Below, piece after piece: positions 11,991-24,436 of a stretch of DNA of 64,000 bases. Source of the stretch: Isoetes taiwanensis (Eukaryota > Streptophyta > Lycopodiopsida > Isoetales > Isoetaceae); NCBI GenBank assembly GCA_021234155.1, contig JAJEKV010000008.1, forward strand, positions 20,429,959 through 20,493,958, read 5' to 3'. Made by a program: the position numbers and the translations under genes. The notes beneath the pieces were generated by a model, which made no database searches, was not told the DNA's origin, and saw only the letters and a program-made list of their open reading frames with translations. How positions within the stretch are numbered: position 1 is the stretch's first letter; each line of letters opens with the position of its first letter.

Positions 11991-12989
11991 ATTCTAGGTG
12001 GTCATTGTTCTTGATCAATATTCTTCACCAGTGCCGTCTACATTAGTTGTTAGTTTCTTCTTCTCTTCTTCTCGTTGGACCACAGATCTCATGCTTCACA
12101 TTCTTTTTGCCTATTTTAAGGCTCACATGTCCAAAAGAAGACTATAATTAAGTTAAGCATCTTGACTATCGCTTGTAGAACAAATGACTTTATCAATAGT
12201 AAGTTTAACACAACATCTTTGACTACTTTTTAGAATAGATACCTTGCTCCATTTAATTGGAACAAAACGTGCAAATTGTATAGTTCATTGTGGATAGAAA
12301 AAATAAAATACATTCAACAATGTAGCAATATACAATGAATATTATATAGTTCAATTCAATATTTCTTGGAAAAAAAAAAGTTAGGCATCCAGACATTACA
12401 GGTTGCTCCAATGCCATGGGGTAGTTGTTAATTTACCATCTTATAAATCCTTGACCAATTCTGTCTTGATATGTTGAATCTTTCTGATAAGATCCTGCCT
12501 TAACGCCTTCTGCCATATCCAAGACCTTTGTTTTTCTTTCGCTCATGTGTGTATGTGGAATACCTTAAGTATATGCTGGTATATACTCAGATGTTCGCAC
12601 TGACGTGTTAAACTTGTTATCACCAGTAACTTCCTCCTATCTGCTATTCCCTGCCTATCTGCTATGCAATGTATTCTTGCCAATTAAGAAAGTGTCTTTA
12701 CATTCATAACCTATTTTACATATCACGTGAGTGCGGTTGTGCAGTTGTGGAAATCTAGAAAGGCAAGAGTGGTGATCAATCGAATATTATGGCAGTTAAT
12801 TTGGGACTTCATTCTATGGTCACATTATGTCTATTGTGGTAATTGTGCTTATGTCCTTATTAAACAATGCATGTTATTTAGCTATTATAGAACAATTAAC
12901 TAACAGTGTTATCCTGTAACAGACCTGGGCACTTGATGGGCCAGTATATGTACTTATGTATATACTTGTACGTATTTATGTATATACTT

Positions 12990-13462
12990 ATGTACGTACT
13001 TATGTATCCAAGATGTTTCCATGCATATACTGGCAGCCAGGGATCCCCACTTAGTCACGAGGACTAACCTTAGTGAGTGCATGTGTAGTGAATAAGCAAG
13101 GGATGGCAGCAGTGCAACCGAGGATCGTGGTTGAGCGAAGCTTCTGGGTTGAATTGTTCACAATTAGATGCTATATTTGTTGAGAATAGTGAACTCTTTG
13201 GATGCTAAATTTATATAATTACGTTGAATTCATAAGTATTTGCCCATTGAGTTTGGAGTATGTAATTTCAACTGTGCAAAAAGAAGATTCAATTCTTCAC
13301 CCAAATATCAATTTAGAATTAGTGGAAGTTTTGACAAGATCTCAAGTTGCCAGGAGGGTCAACTCGGCAGGCTCGTCACAGTTGTTATCAAGCAATGTTG
13401 GATCTCTGAGTGTTGATATTGTGAATTATAGATTGCAGTTTGGATCCTTAGGTGTAACAAGG
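12990..13462. repeat. Diverged interspersed repeat, copy A (left part)
   Basis: From the GGCAGCCAGGGATCCCCAC block through GGAGTATGTAATTTCAACTG this matches 16240-16540 at high similarity. After the LINE insertion (13463-14205) the match resumes at 14215-14300. Its identity is unknown; it may be part of a retroelement. Confidence 0.7.
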
Positions 13463-14205
13463 TGTTACCAGGTGCTTGTTATTCATGACACTCTGCCCCC
13501 TTCAGGCAAGTGGTCTCTGCAGCTTCCGGGTTCTCGATGGCGCTCGGTTTGGACGTGGACATGGAGCTCACTTCCCCCACCGAAGGTTAGGGTGCTTCTG
13601 TGGCAGGTGGTGCACCGCTGTATCAGGGTGAATGCCCTTGTGAGTCAGTTTAGGCCGGGTGTGAGCCCTTTCTACCCTTGTTGTGGCCTTCATCGTGAGA
13701 CTGTGGAGCATTGTCTAGTTTTATGCCCTCACTTGCAGGCTGCCTGGGATTGGGTCAGGGCTCTGTTTCAGGTGAGATTGACTAGCCAGCAGTTGCTGCT
13801 TCATGTGAATCCTGGTGCTTGGCCGCTCTTGCGGCAGCAAGCCTTGCATTTGTGCGTGGCTTGGTTGGTGTGGCTGATTTGGAAGCGGCGACGGTTGTGG
13901 ATCTTTCAGGGGATTCAGCAGCCTGCAGCCTCTCTGATTCCTCGACTCAGGTACAAGCTATTTCAAAGCTTTCTGGTGTTCCCGGGATTAATAGAGCGGA
14001 AGTTTGCCATTTGGCGGGACTTCTTGGGTGTTGTAGATGGTGATGGTCGGTTTGTACAGCAGTAGAGTTGCAGTTTTTCTGTGAGTTTTTTGTGGAGTGT
14101 CGAGGTATCGCTGTCTCTTTGGGGCAGTTCTCCTTCCTCCTCACTTGCTTTGTAACATTACCATTCTTTTAATATATTGATGACACAGTTCTTCAAAAAA
14201 ATAAA
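13463..14205 (+). mobile_element. 5'-truncated L1-like LINE tail
   Basis: Codes for the zf-RVT C-terminus of a LINE ORF2 (PKVRVLLWQVVHRC, C-x2-C...ETVEHCLVLCP, WLVWLIWKRRR), with stop at 14065, a ~130 bp 3' end and an A-rich tail at 14194-14210. It splits the repeat whose intact copy is at 16240-16640. The 13202 start of the open frame lies in host repeat and is not a real start. It is closely related to the tails at 7.3 kb and 9.6 kb. Confidence 0.8.
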
Positions 14206-14308
14206 AATAAAGTGAAGGTATATGATAGTGCTAATGGTTGTTCTTTCAAAACCATTTGGGGATGGTATCCTCAGAAGGAGGAGCCATATGTAGATGCTTT
14301 GGAGTTAG

Positions 14309-14350
14309 GAAGGAAGGAAGGAAGTATATTTTAACGTCCACGTTAGGATG
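14309..14350 (-). repeat. GGAA microsatellite resembling the tail of the 57 kb LINE
   Basis: (GGAA)4 followed by an AACGTCCACG-like block; the GC-rich LINE at 57 kb ends in (GGAA)n followed by TATCGTCCACGG. It may be a very short truncated copy of the same family. Confidence 0.35.
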
Positions 14351-16239
14351 AAGGTGCTAAGGGAAGCAAATTTTGATGGCATTGAAGGTAAGGTTTTTCT
14401 TGTGGCATGTTTAGTGAGATGATAGCAATTGTACTCTAAGGGCCAAAACTCATCCGTGTGAGAGTCATGACAGAAATAGTGATGCTGTATCAGAATTGAC
14501 TGTATTTTTGCAGTTCAATTCTTGGAGCTAGAATGCGATCTTTTTGAGGCGCAAGCAAGGAGAAAGGGTCCAGAGATCTATGCATGAAGAAATTCTCAGA
14601 TGGGGTTTTGCTATTGATCAATTGAGATGCTATGAGTTGTCATGATTAATCTATAGATGATTTTTGCATGCAAATATGATAAATTATGAATTTGTTGGAG
14701 GCTCATAAGGCTACGGAAGATAACTAGTGAGTGGAACATCTCTGGAAGGGCTAATTCTAAGTTAAGAAGGTCTGAAATTACTTGAAAAGTGCCGAGCTAG
14801 CGTGAATCCACAGAATTGGCATGTCTTGGACCTTCTTTGCTGGACGTCTACAAGTTTTGGAACTAACCGATCACGTTTCTTTTTCTGTTGTTTATATCTG
14901 TTTGGTTTTGTTTCTATATTTTCTTGGTTTAGTATTTTGTTGCTAACCTAAGGAGTTAAGTAAAGAAATAAACATTTGAAATGGGGCTCAGTTGCCTTGC
15001 ATGTTGATGGAATCAGTGAAGACTGCCACATATTGCTTAGAATAGTCACAAGAATTGTAATAGTAGGGAAATGCATTACTTGAAATGATTGTAATCTAAC
15101 TAAATTAGTAGGAAATATAAAGATTGATAACTCTAAAATGGTAAAGAACCTGACAGATTGACCTCTAAGATGGCTCTTAAGTAGATCCTCCTTGACACGA
15201 GTACAGGAGAATATGAGCATCTGCTAGCTAATTGATAAGTTGAACATGAAGCTCAAGCGTTATGCCATCTGGGTTGTTTTGGCTTTTAGAGATGGAGCTA
15301 TGGTTCAGGATCATGTGGCAAGGATTATATGTAATTGCGGACATTAGGTTATATTGATTTTTAAGTTAGAAGTGCTGGATTCTAAGCATGCTACATCGTC
15401 TTATTTGGGTCATTAGGTCTTCATCACTTGTTTAGCTACTCCGACATGGTATTGGATGAATTGACAAAAGAATTACATGTAAGAAGTATGGTAAGTTATT
15501 ATGGTTAACGGATTTAACATAAGCTAATGTGAAGTTGCAGTCCTTTTGTGGGAATTGCCTTAGTGTAAGCTTGATCTTTGAGGAAATGCTAAGAAATGAA
15601 CCTACTTAGATGTCATTGTAAGGAGCATTGAATATGCTACTTCAACATGTATGGGCAATTTCAGCAAGGGGCAGACTATGATCTAGGCACCGGTAGTCAT
15701 AAATAATCTAATGAATGTCACATATCTCAGTCCTTGCATTGTTCCGCTGTTGTCTTGGTATCTTAATTATGTACTTGGAACCTTCGGGGTCGGGCTTCTA
15801 GGTTCGGAGGCCTAGGTTGCTCCGGTATGCTCATGTTCATTTGTGTTTGTCTGTGATATTCTTGTGCTCTGTGACACCAGACGTAGTTCTCCTCGCAGGG
15901 ATGCTACGTCACCTCTGTGACTCTCATGGTAAGAGGTCCTCCAGCGCCAGACATGGGCTGGGAAGGGTATGTGCATACGAGGTTCACCCCATCAACTCCG
16001 CTAACAGGGCTCGGAATGTGAGCTGGCTAGGCATGTTTCTGCTAATAGGGCCTGGATTTAGGCTGGCTGAGCTTCCCATTGTCCCGGAGCTATGGTTATG
16101 TTGTCTTGTATTTTGGCTATGCTCTTTGTTTCTGATGCTCATGTGTTCTATTTCATTTGATCATGTTGTTATTGTCTAGCACTATACTCACATATGATAT
16201 GGTGCCTTGCTTGTGCTTATGTCTTTGTATCCAAGATTC
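14351..16239. other. No gene recognised; diverged repeat fragments
   Basis: The segment 14450-14600 matches 17650-17820 (GACAGAAATA and TTCTTGGAGCTAGAA blocks). The segment 15780-16110 is GC-richer, with an open but unconvincing frame. No protein family is visible. Confidence 0.5.
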
Positions 16240-16640
16240 CAGAGTACTTCCATGCATGCAGTGGCAGCCAGAGATCCCCACTTAGTCACGAGAACTAACC
16301 TCAGTGAGTGCATGTGCAATGAATAAGCAACGAATGGCAGTAGTGCAGCTGGGTTGAATTGTTTACAGTTAGATGTTATATTTGTTGAGAATAGTGAACT
16401 CTTTGGATGTCAAATTTACATCATTACATTGAATTCATAAGTATTTGCCCATTGAGTTTGGAGTATGTAATTTCAACTGTGTAAGGGTGTTGTCATTGTG
16501 AATTACGGATTGCAGGTTTGGGTCCTTGGATGTAACAAGGTGGATTAAGATAAAGTTGTAGGTCTAAGATGTTGCTAATGGTTTTTCTTTCATAGACATT
16601 TAGAGATGGTATCATTAGAGGAAATATGAGATCACATTTT
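16240..16640. repeat. Diverged interspersed repeat, copy B
   Basis: The uninterrupted counterpart of copy A (12990-13462 plus 14215-14300). It shows the pre-insertion state of the LINE site at 13463. Confidence 0.7.
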
Positions 16641-16734
16641 GTCCCATTAAGGGATGCTTAAAATGCCACGTCAGCTTTTTAAACTGTCCAATAAGAGAAG
16701 AGTTCCAGTGTATCTCATTCCAGTATTATGTGGC

Positions 16735-17105
16735 AGCCTGTAATTAATGCAGTTGCAACTAACTTCCGTAGTATCATTTTTTCATTATAACTTTTGATCC
16801 AGAACTCCGATTCAAACACTTTTTGTAGCAATGGGTTCGTCTTCTCAAAATGTATCTAATGATAACCCATTCATATACCTTTCTTGATATAAATGTACAA
16901 GAAATAAGTAAAAAATCATATTTTTTTAAGGTTAACGCATATGACCATATTGAAATACATCATAACCATATATCATTAGAAAGATCTTTTCATTTCGCAT
17001 CAAATGCAACAAACGCCGCAGCATTTTGACGAGTGGATCAAAAGTTATGGGGGAAAAACAAAAGCAATGAAGTTGTTGGTGCTGCATTAATTGCAGTTTA
17101 TAGAG
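16735..17105. repeat. AT-rich imperfect palindrome (~370 bp)
   Basis: CTGTAATTAATGCAG near 16738 pairs with CTGCATTAATTGCAG near 17082, and ATAACTTTTGATCC near 16788 pairs with GGATCAAAAGTTAT near 17035. A foldback MITE is possible; no target duplication was found. Confidence 0.5.
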
Positions 17106-17369
17106 GGTAGCCATTCTATTGGAGGATTCTTATGGGGATGAAATGAGATCTCAAATTGCCTCTAATGTCTCAGAAGGCTTCTAAAGGCTTTGTGGTTACC
17201 ATGGAAGGATGATAAGGGATAAGTCTTCATGTAAGCAATGAGAGCAACTCTTGATGATGTTGCGGTAAGGATTAGTGAATAAATTGTCATTGCATATTGA
17301 TTCTATAAGTTGTTGGGGGAATGCTTCGCCAAATCAATGATCGACCCATGAGGACATGGGTTAAATTTT

Positions 17370-17420
17370 AGAAGGGGAGACTGTAACGGTCCTGGGAAGT
17401 TAGGGACTAGTATTGTACAA
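17370..17420 (+). mobile_element. Possible polypurine tract and 3' LTR start
   Basis: AGAAGGGGAGAC directly precedes TGTAACGGTCCTGGG at 17384, the usual order of polypurine tract then LTR. A similar TGTAACAGACCTGGG occurs at 12927. I could not bound an element. Confidence 0.35.
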
Positions 17421-19457
17421 GGTAGTTGTATATAAATACATGAAGATACATATATGGCATGTATGCATCATGAGTCAAGGGTTTTGTCTCTTTTGGAGAA
17501 AGGATTGTTGCAGAGCATGAAGGGAGGGTGCAATTCTGGGCAGTTTTGAAGCCCAAAATTTAGAGTGTCATATCTCAGAAACCCGAGATCCTTTTCAGGT
17601 GAATTTTCTTTTGCTGGAAAGGACTTCAAGTAGGCTCTTCTTCAGATTGTGTCTGATCAGGCTGAAGCTCATCTGTATGAGAAAGTTATGACAGAAATTA
17701 TGATGCTGGGTCAGAATTAACTGCATTATGTATATTCTTCTGCAGTTTAATTCTTGGAGCTAGAAGACAATCTTTTGAGGCTTGCAAGAGGTCCAAAGAT
17801 CCATGCATGAAGGAATTCTCTAAAGAAAGCTTTGAAGGGGCAAGAGCTTGGAGATATTAAGAAGGCCAGAGCTTGAAGAGATTGCATCAATCTTCTTATC
17901 AGGTGGGGTTTCAGTCTATTTGAGATTTCATTAGGCTGCGGATTGAGTTTAAACATGATGTAGATGACGACTTTGGGGTTACAAAGTAATCAAAGGTGAT
18001 CCACGATCTGGATTGAATAAGCTTTCTAATGTCTGAGTTAATCAATTAATTAAGCAGTGCTTCTTGAGATTTGATAGGGTTTAAAGGATTCGAATCGAAT
18101 GCCTGTGGTAAACGATGAAATCAAAGCTATAGGATGGAATCAAGAATGTGGCTTTTGTCTCATGAAGAGTACAGTAAATCTAGGGTTAATTCTATGGGCA
18201 TGAGGCTGATTTAATTGTCTGCTGTAAGTGTTAAGTAGAAAGGGAAAACTCGAATCGGAGTCCAAAAACCTTATGGGAAGATTTGGGCACGGCTAGATCT
18301 GGCCAAAATATCATAAAGATGGGTCGAAATTACTCCTAGAAGGCAGATAATTTGGCTGAATCTAGGGTTTTTGGGGCATGATCAAGAGCTATATGGGAGA
18401 GTCCAATCCGTCAAAGAAGCAAGGGAACATATGTCGCTTTATACATGAAAGCCAAACAAAGTATTTTAATAGATGCAATAGCATGTGCCAACTGTTCTCA
18501 CTACAAATTTATTATCTCAAAAATTTTGCAAATATATAGGCTGTAAAAGAACTGTTTATCTGTACCTTAAAATCCTGGCATACCTTACATGTCAAACGCT
18601 CGTCAAAATTTTGATTCAGATATTTGTTGTAGCAAGCGATCAATGTGTTGGCACATGGATTGCATCAGAACATGCACTGGAAAAACATGCACTGGAGCAT
18701 TTTAGATTATTGCCACTAACTAATAGCTCATTAACGACTGTCCTGCTCACATCTAAAGAAAAACGTGATTACCATTCAGTTAAATAAAACAGAATTCAAA
18801 GTGTTACCATAGAAGAATGCAACTAATCTCATGATCTAGACTTCCTGCATTCAAGTGCGTATATTAGTGGAATTGGCAGAATGAGAAGTAAATAGAAAGG
18901 AGGATTTAATTCTTGATGAATTAGGAAAAATCTCCTAAGCACAGAAATAAGAAAATAAAGAAGCAGATAACATTCTACAAATGGTTGCAAAGTTTTAAAA
19001 TTTCATGTAACAATAGTAAAGACATGTTGGACTTCAGATCTCGACAAATAATATCCTTTTTAAGGTGGGTAAGAATAGAACTTACCATTTTCTATAGAAA
19101 CCTTCTGGCCAGTTTGACAGGTTATAAGCTGCATCACATGATACCCTGGCAATTCCACACTAACATAGCCTGCACTAAATACAAACATATTAAGAGTGCA
19201 CATAAAATATTAGAGGTGTTATAGAGACAACAGCTTGCTCAAAAATGTCATGAGAAGAACTTTAGATACCTGAATATGGTGTGACTTAGGCCCAAGCTTA
19301 TCAAAAGATAGCTTCGCTGTCAGTATTAGAAAGAAACGCTTCCAACCTGATTTTCAAGTGTCTCAGCACTTCCTAGAGCAAGCCATGCCAAAAAGGAAAA
19401 TAGAGAATTGTTACATGATGCGGCCTGAGATGCCGACGAAATAAAAATTAAACTTAA

Positions 19458-20043
19458 CTAGTAATGAGTGCCCGGCGTTGCCGGGCATAAGTACGGTTCC
19501 ATGTGACAACCATGAAGTTGTAGACACACTTATAATACCTCGATGTATTTGAGAAGGAGCGAAGAGAGCAATAGGAGGAGAAAGATGGGCATTTCATAGA
19601 ATTGGCAGTATGTAAAGTGGCTACATAATTGAATACAAAGATGAGAGTTGTACATGTTACATGCATGGGTTGCCAGAACCATTGAAGGTACAAAGCTTGT
19701 ATAGTCAATAGTTGCACCGAAGGAGGGGAAGAGGTTCTGAGCAATTTATCCTTAATCTGACAAAAAAAAAAGGGATCAACTAAAAATGAGAATGTAATTG
19801 TTTTTCTATTTGAACTACTATACAGCTCAAAGCTGTTAATAGCGAAGCATTCTCGCATGGCCACGAAGCCAAATATAAGCGGGGTGCCGGTACTAATAGA
19901 AACCAAGAAAAGCCTCCAGAAAAGGCTACAATATACCATCGTGATGTGCTAGTAGCGCCCTTTTGGGAGCTCGCCCATGCTACATCAGTCCAGGGGCCTT
20001 AGGGCACAAAGGACAATAATTCTATTCTATTCTATTCTATTGA
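19458..20043 (-). mobile_element. Short non-autonomous Helitron-like element, copy 1
   Basis: On the minus strand the 3' end has the stem GCCCGGC-AAC-GCCGGGC, then ACTCATTA, then CTAG, and the next base is T. This is the plant Helitron rule: a hairpin ~10 bases before CTRR, inserted between A and T. The proposed 5' end is TC at 20043-20042 preceded by A, followed by repeated AATAG units. The 161-residue frame inside it is not believed. There is no Rep/helicase, so it would depend on an autonomous partner. Confidence 0.6.
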
Positions 20044-20114
20044 TGCTACAATTATCTTTGCTACAAATCATCCAAAAGGAATTAAAGGCGTAGTACTAAA
20101 ATTATGGTTGAAAA

Positions 20115-20665
20115 TTACCTCTTGTGACAATTGTCTTTGGTCGATAAAATAGGGATTGAACTCCTCCATATAATGCAATTACATTTTGCTTTGGCGATTC
20201 GTATATTTTTCAGATTCAAGAATACTCTCAAATTTCGAAGGCAAAAAAAAGGGAGTCCTAAAGAGGTTGTAAAACTAATTCCGGTGCTCCTTAAGGCAAA
20301 TAAAGCTCCATCTCTGGCCATACGTGCAAAGGCTGAAAAAAAAACCTTGTGTTTTACAAACCTCCCGCAGAAAATGCCATACAAAGCCCCAGTTCCTGCT
20401 AAAAGTAAGCAATGATTCTGCATGTGATGTTGCTCCTATTCGCAAGAGAAGGCCAACAACCCCAAGCTGCTAGTAAACATCCTGCAAGTTTAGCGTCAGA
20501 TCTTACAACCAAAGAAAATGATGAAGATAAGAAAATCAAACGGCTCGACTCTGTCAGGCTCCAGTCTTCCCGATCATAAACTTCAAATGCTCGATGGAGA
20601 TTGATTTTTCGGCAAGAGATAGGCGAGCGAACTGGGAGTGGCGTCTGAAAGAGAGAAGGCAACAT
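20115..20665 (-). other. Possible gene 5' end of unknown function, copy 1
   Basis: Two neighbouring minus-strand frames (88 aa from 20665 and 102 aa from 20423) are nearly unchanged in the second duplication copy. They could be exons of a small membrane protein: the second is hydrophobic (LLLAGTGALYGIFCGRF). I see no family match and no certain splice sites. Conservation between the copies only reflects recent duplication, not selection. Confidence 0.25.
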
Positions 20666-20810
20666 TCGTATTCAATAAGCCTCACCCAAGTTCAAAATCC
20701 GTATTTAATAGCCAGCGGGCGGCATTACATGAGCGTTCCAGGCACATTTCCCAACCCCTTACCTTTTTAGAAAAGAAGATGGAGATAGCTAATGTGGCAT
20801 GACCTAAAAA

Positions 20811-20861
<51 letters not shown>
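20811..20861. repeat. (ATCT)n microsatellite
   Basis: About a dozen perfect ATCT units at the end of duplication copy 1. Confidence 0.95.
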
Positions 20862-20863
20862 GC

Positions 20864-21395
<532 letters not shown>

Positions 21396-22951
21396 TGGGG
21401 GTTTCGGTCCATTTGAGATTTCATTAGGCTGCGGATTGAGTTTAAACATGATGTAGATGACGACTTTGGGGTTACAAAGTAATCAAAGGTGATCCACGAT
21501 CCGGATTGAATAAGCTTTCTAATGTCTGAGTTAATCAATTAATTAAGCAGTGCTTCTTGAGATTTGATAGGGTTTAAAGGATTCAATCAATGCCCGTGGG
21601 TAAAATGATGAAATCAAAGCTATAGGATGGAATCAAGAATGTGGCTTTTGTCTCATGAAGAGTACAGTAAATCTAGGGTTAATTCTATGGGCATGAGACT
21701 GATTTAATTGTCTGCTGTAAGTGTTAAGTAGAAAGGGAAAACTCGAATCGGAGTCCAAAAACCTTATGGGAAGATTTGGGCACGGCTAGATCTGGCCAAA
21801 ATATCATAAAGATGGGTCGAAATTACTCCTAGAAGGCAGATAATTTGGCTGAATCTAGGGTTTTTGGGGCATGATCAAGAGCTATATGGGAGAGTCCAAT
21901 CCGTCAAAGAAGCAAAGGAACATATGAAATCGCTTTATACATGAAAGCCAAACAAAGTATTTTAATAGATGCAATAGCATGTGCCAACTGTTCTCACTAC
22001 AAATTTATTATCTCAAAAATTTTGCAAATATATAGGCTGTAAAAGAACTGTTTATCTGTACCTTAAAATCCTGGCATACCTTACATGTCAAACGCTCGTC
22101 AAAATTTTGATTCAGATATTTGTTGTAGCAAGCGATCAATGTGCTGGCACATGGATTGCATCAGAACATGCACTGGAAAAACATGCACTGGAGCATTTTA
22201 GATTATTGCCACTAACTAATAGCTCATTAACGACTGTCCTGCTCACATCTAAAGAAAAACGTGATTACCATTCAGTTAAATAAAACAGAATTCAAAGTGT
22301 TACCATAGAAGAATGCAACTAATCTCATGATCTAGACTTCCTGCATTCAAGTGCGTATATTAGTGGAATTGGCAGAATGAGAAGTAAATAGAAAGGAGGA
22401 TTTAATTCTTGATGAATTAGGAAAAATCTCCTAAGCACAGAAATAAGAAAATAAAGAAGCAGATAACATTCTACAAATGGTTGCAAAGTTTTAAAATTTC
22501 ATGTAACAATAGTAAAGACATGTTGGACTTCAGATCTCGACAATATAATATCCTTTTTAAGGTGGGTAAGAATAGAACTTACCATTTTCTATAGAAACCT
22601 TTCGCCGGTTTGACGGGTTATAAGTCGCATCACATGATACCCCGCAATTCCACACTAACATAGCCCCGCACTAAATACAAACATATTAAGAGTGCACATA
22701 AAATATTAGAGGTGTTATAGAGACAACAGCTTGCTCAAAAATGTCATGAGAAGAACTTTAGATACCTGAATATGGTGTGACTTAGGCCCAAGCTTATCAA
22801 AAGATAGCTTCGCTGTCAGTATTAGAAAGAAACGCTTCCAACCTGATTTTCAAGTGTCTCAGCACTTCCTAGAGCAAGCCATGCCAAAAAGGAAAATAGA
22901 GAATTGTTACATGATGCGCCCGAGATCTGCTAAATAAAAAATTAAACTTAA

Positions 22952-23536
22952 CTAGTAATGAGTGCCGGCGTTTGCGGCATAAATCTGGGTTCCATGTGAC
23001 AACCATGAAGTTGTAGACACACTTATAATACCTCGATGTATTTGAGAAGGAGCGAAGAGAGCAATAGGAGGAGAAAGATGGGCATTTCATAGAATTGGCA
23101 GTATGTAAAGTGGCTACATAATTGAATACAAAGATGAGAGTTGTACATGTTACATGCATGGGTTGCCAGAACCATTGAAGGTACAAAGCTTGTATAGTCA
23201 ATAGTTGCACCGAAGGAGGGGAAGAGGTTCTGAGCAATTTATCCTTAATCTGACAAAAAAAAAAGGGATCAACTAAAAATGAGAATGTAATTGTTTTTCT
23301 ATTTGAACTACTATACAGCTCAAAGCTGTTAATAGCGAAGCATTCTCGCATGGCCACGAAGCCAAATATAAGCGGGGTGCCGGTACTAATAGAAACCAAG
23401 AAAAGCCTCCAGAAAAGGCTACAATATACCATCGTGATGTGCTAGTAGCGCCCTTTTGGGAGCTCGCCCATGCTACATCAGTCCAGGGGCCTTAGGGCAC
23501 AAAGGACAATAATTCTATTCTATTCTATTCTATTGA
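22952..23536 (-). mobile_element. Short Helitron-like element, copy 2
   Basis: Duplicate of 19458-20043. CTAG at 22952-22955 and the AATAG-repeat 5' end are kept, but the terminal stem reads GCCGGCGTTTGCGGC and no longer pairs perfectly. It was carried by the segmental duplication, not by its own transposition. Confidence 0.55.
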
Positions 23537-23595
23537 TGCTACAATTATCTTTGCTACAAATCATCCAAAAGGAATTAAAGACTGTAGTACTAAAA

Positions 23596-24158
23596 TTATG
23601 GTTGAAAATTACCTCTTGTGACAATTGTCTTTGACTGATAAAATAGGGATTCGAACTCCTCCATATAATCTGGTCTGACTGCTTTGCGCATCTGTATATT
23701 TTTCAGATTCAAGAATACTCTCAAATTTCGAAGGCAAAAAAAAGGGAGTCCTAAACAGGTTGTAAAACTAATTCCGGTGCTCCTTAAGGCAAATAAAGCT
23801 CCATCTCTGGCCATACGTGCAAAGGCTGAAAAAAAAACCTTGTGTTTTACAAACCTCCCGCAGAAAATGCCATACAAAGCCCCAGTTCCTGCTAAAAGTA
23901 AGCAATGATTCTGCATGTGATGTTGCTCCTATTCGCAAGAGAAGGCCAACAACCCCAAGCTGCTAGTAAACATCCTGCAAGTTTAGCGTCAGATCTTACA
24001 ACCAAAGAAAATGATGAAGATAAGAAAATCAAACGGCTCGACTCTGTCAGGCTCCAGTCTTCCCGATCATAAACTTCAAATGCTCGATGGAGATTGATTT
24101 TTCGGCAAGAGATAGGCGAGCGAACTGGGAGTGGCGTCTGAAAGAGAGAAGGCAACAT
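23596..24158 (-). other. Possible gene 5' end of unknown function, copy 2
   Basis: Duplicate of 20115-20665. The first frame (88 aa from 24158) is unchanged; the second (106 aa from 23916) differs only in its last ~20 residues. Function unknown. Confidence 0.25.
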
Positions 24159-24308
24159 TCGTATTCAATAAGCCTCACCCAAGTTCAAAATCCGTATTTA
24201 ATAGCCAGCGGGCGGCATTACATGAGCGTTCCAGGCACATTTCCCAACCCCTTGCCTTTTTAAAAAAGAAGATGGAGACAGCTAATGTGGCATGACCTAA
24301 AAATATCT

Positions 24309-24436
24309 ATGCATGCGTAAATGCGTACGTGCATGCGTGCATGCATGCAATGCGTGCAATGCATGCATACGTACGTACATGCGCATGCGTGCGTACGTGC
24401 GTGCATGCGTGCATGCATGCATGCATCTGTCTGTCT
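24309..24436. repeat. Alternating GCAT/GCGT/ACGT tract
   Basis: About 120 bases of alternating purine-pyrimidine sequence, ending in CTGTCTGT, at the same relative position as the 20864 array. Confidence 0.85.

Larger units (their letters stand above)
10323..12918. mobile_element. Long inverted-repeat structure enclosing a lipid-transfer-protein gene
   Basis: The left arm (about 10323-11243) and right arm (about 12042-12918) are imperfect reverse complements over ~0.9 kb. The outer ends read GGAATAACACTG and, inverted, GGATAACACTG. The ~800 bp middle holds one nsLTP gene on the minus strand with its own 5' and 3' flanks. This could be a transposon with very long terminal inverted repeats, such as a Mutator-type element carrying a host gene, or an inverted duplication that lost one gene copy. 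I could not find a target duplication. Confidence 0.7.
17904..20815. repeat. Tandem segmental duplication, copy 1
   Basis: Nearly identical to 21397-24308 at a constant offset of about 3493 bases, from GGGGTTTC... to ...GACCTAAAAATATCTAT. Differences are few and clustered. Between the copies lies a tetranucleotide tract. The unit contains a Helitron-like insertion, several small frames and a possible minus-strand gene start near 20665. Confidence 0.95.
21397..24308. repeat. Tandem segmental duplication, copy 2
   Basis: Second copy of 17904-20815. It ends at the same TATCTAT but is followed by a short mixed GCAT/GCGT tract instead of the long array. Confidence 0.95.

Noticed and set aside
19454-19939. 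161-residue frame, repeated at 22869-23432
   Set aside because: Lies inside the Helitron-like insertion, ends at its terminus, and shows no domain; its repetition reflects the segmental duplication.
23640-23680. tRNA-like B box (minus strand GAGTTCGAATCCC)
   Set aside because: The arms do not fold into a tRNA, and copy 1 lacks the TTCGAAT core.
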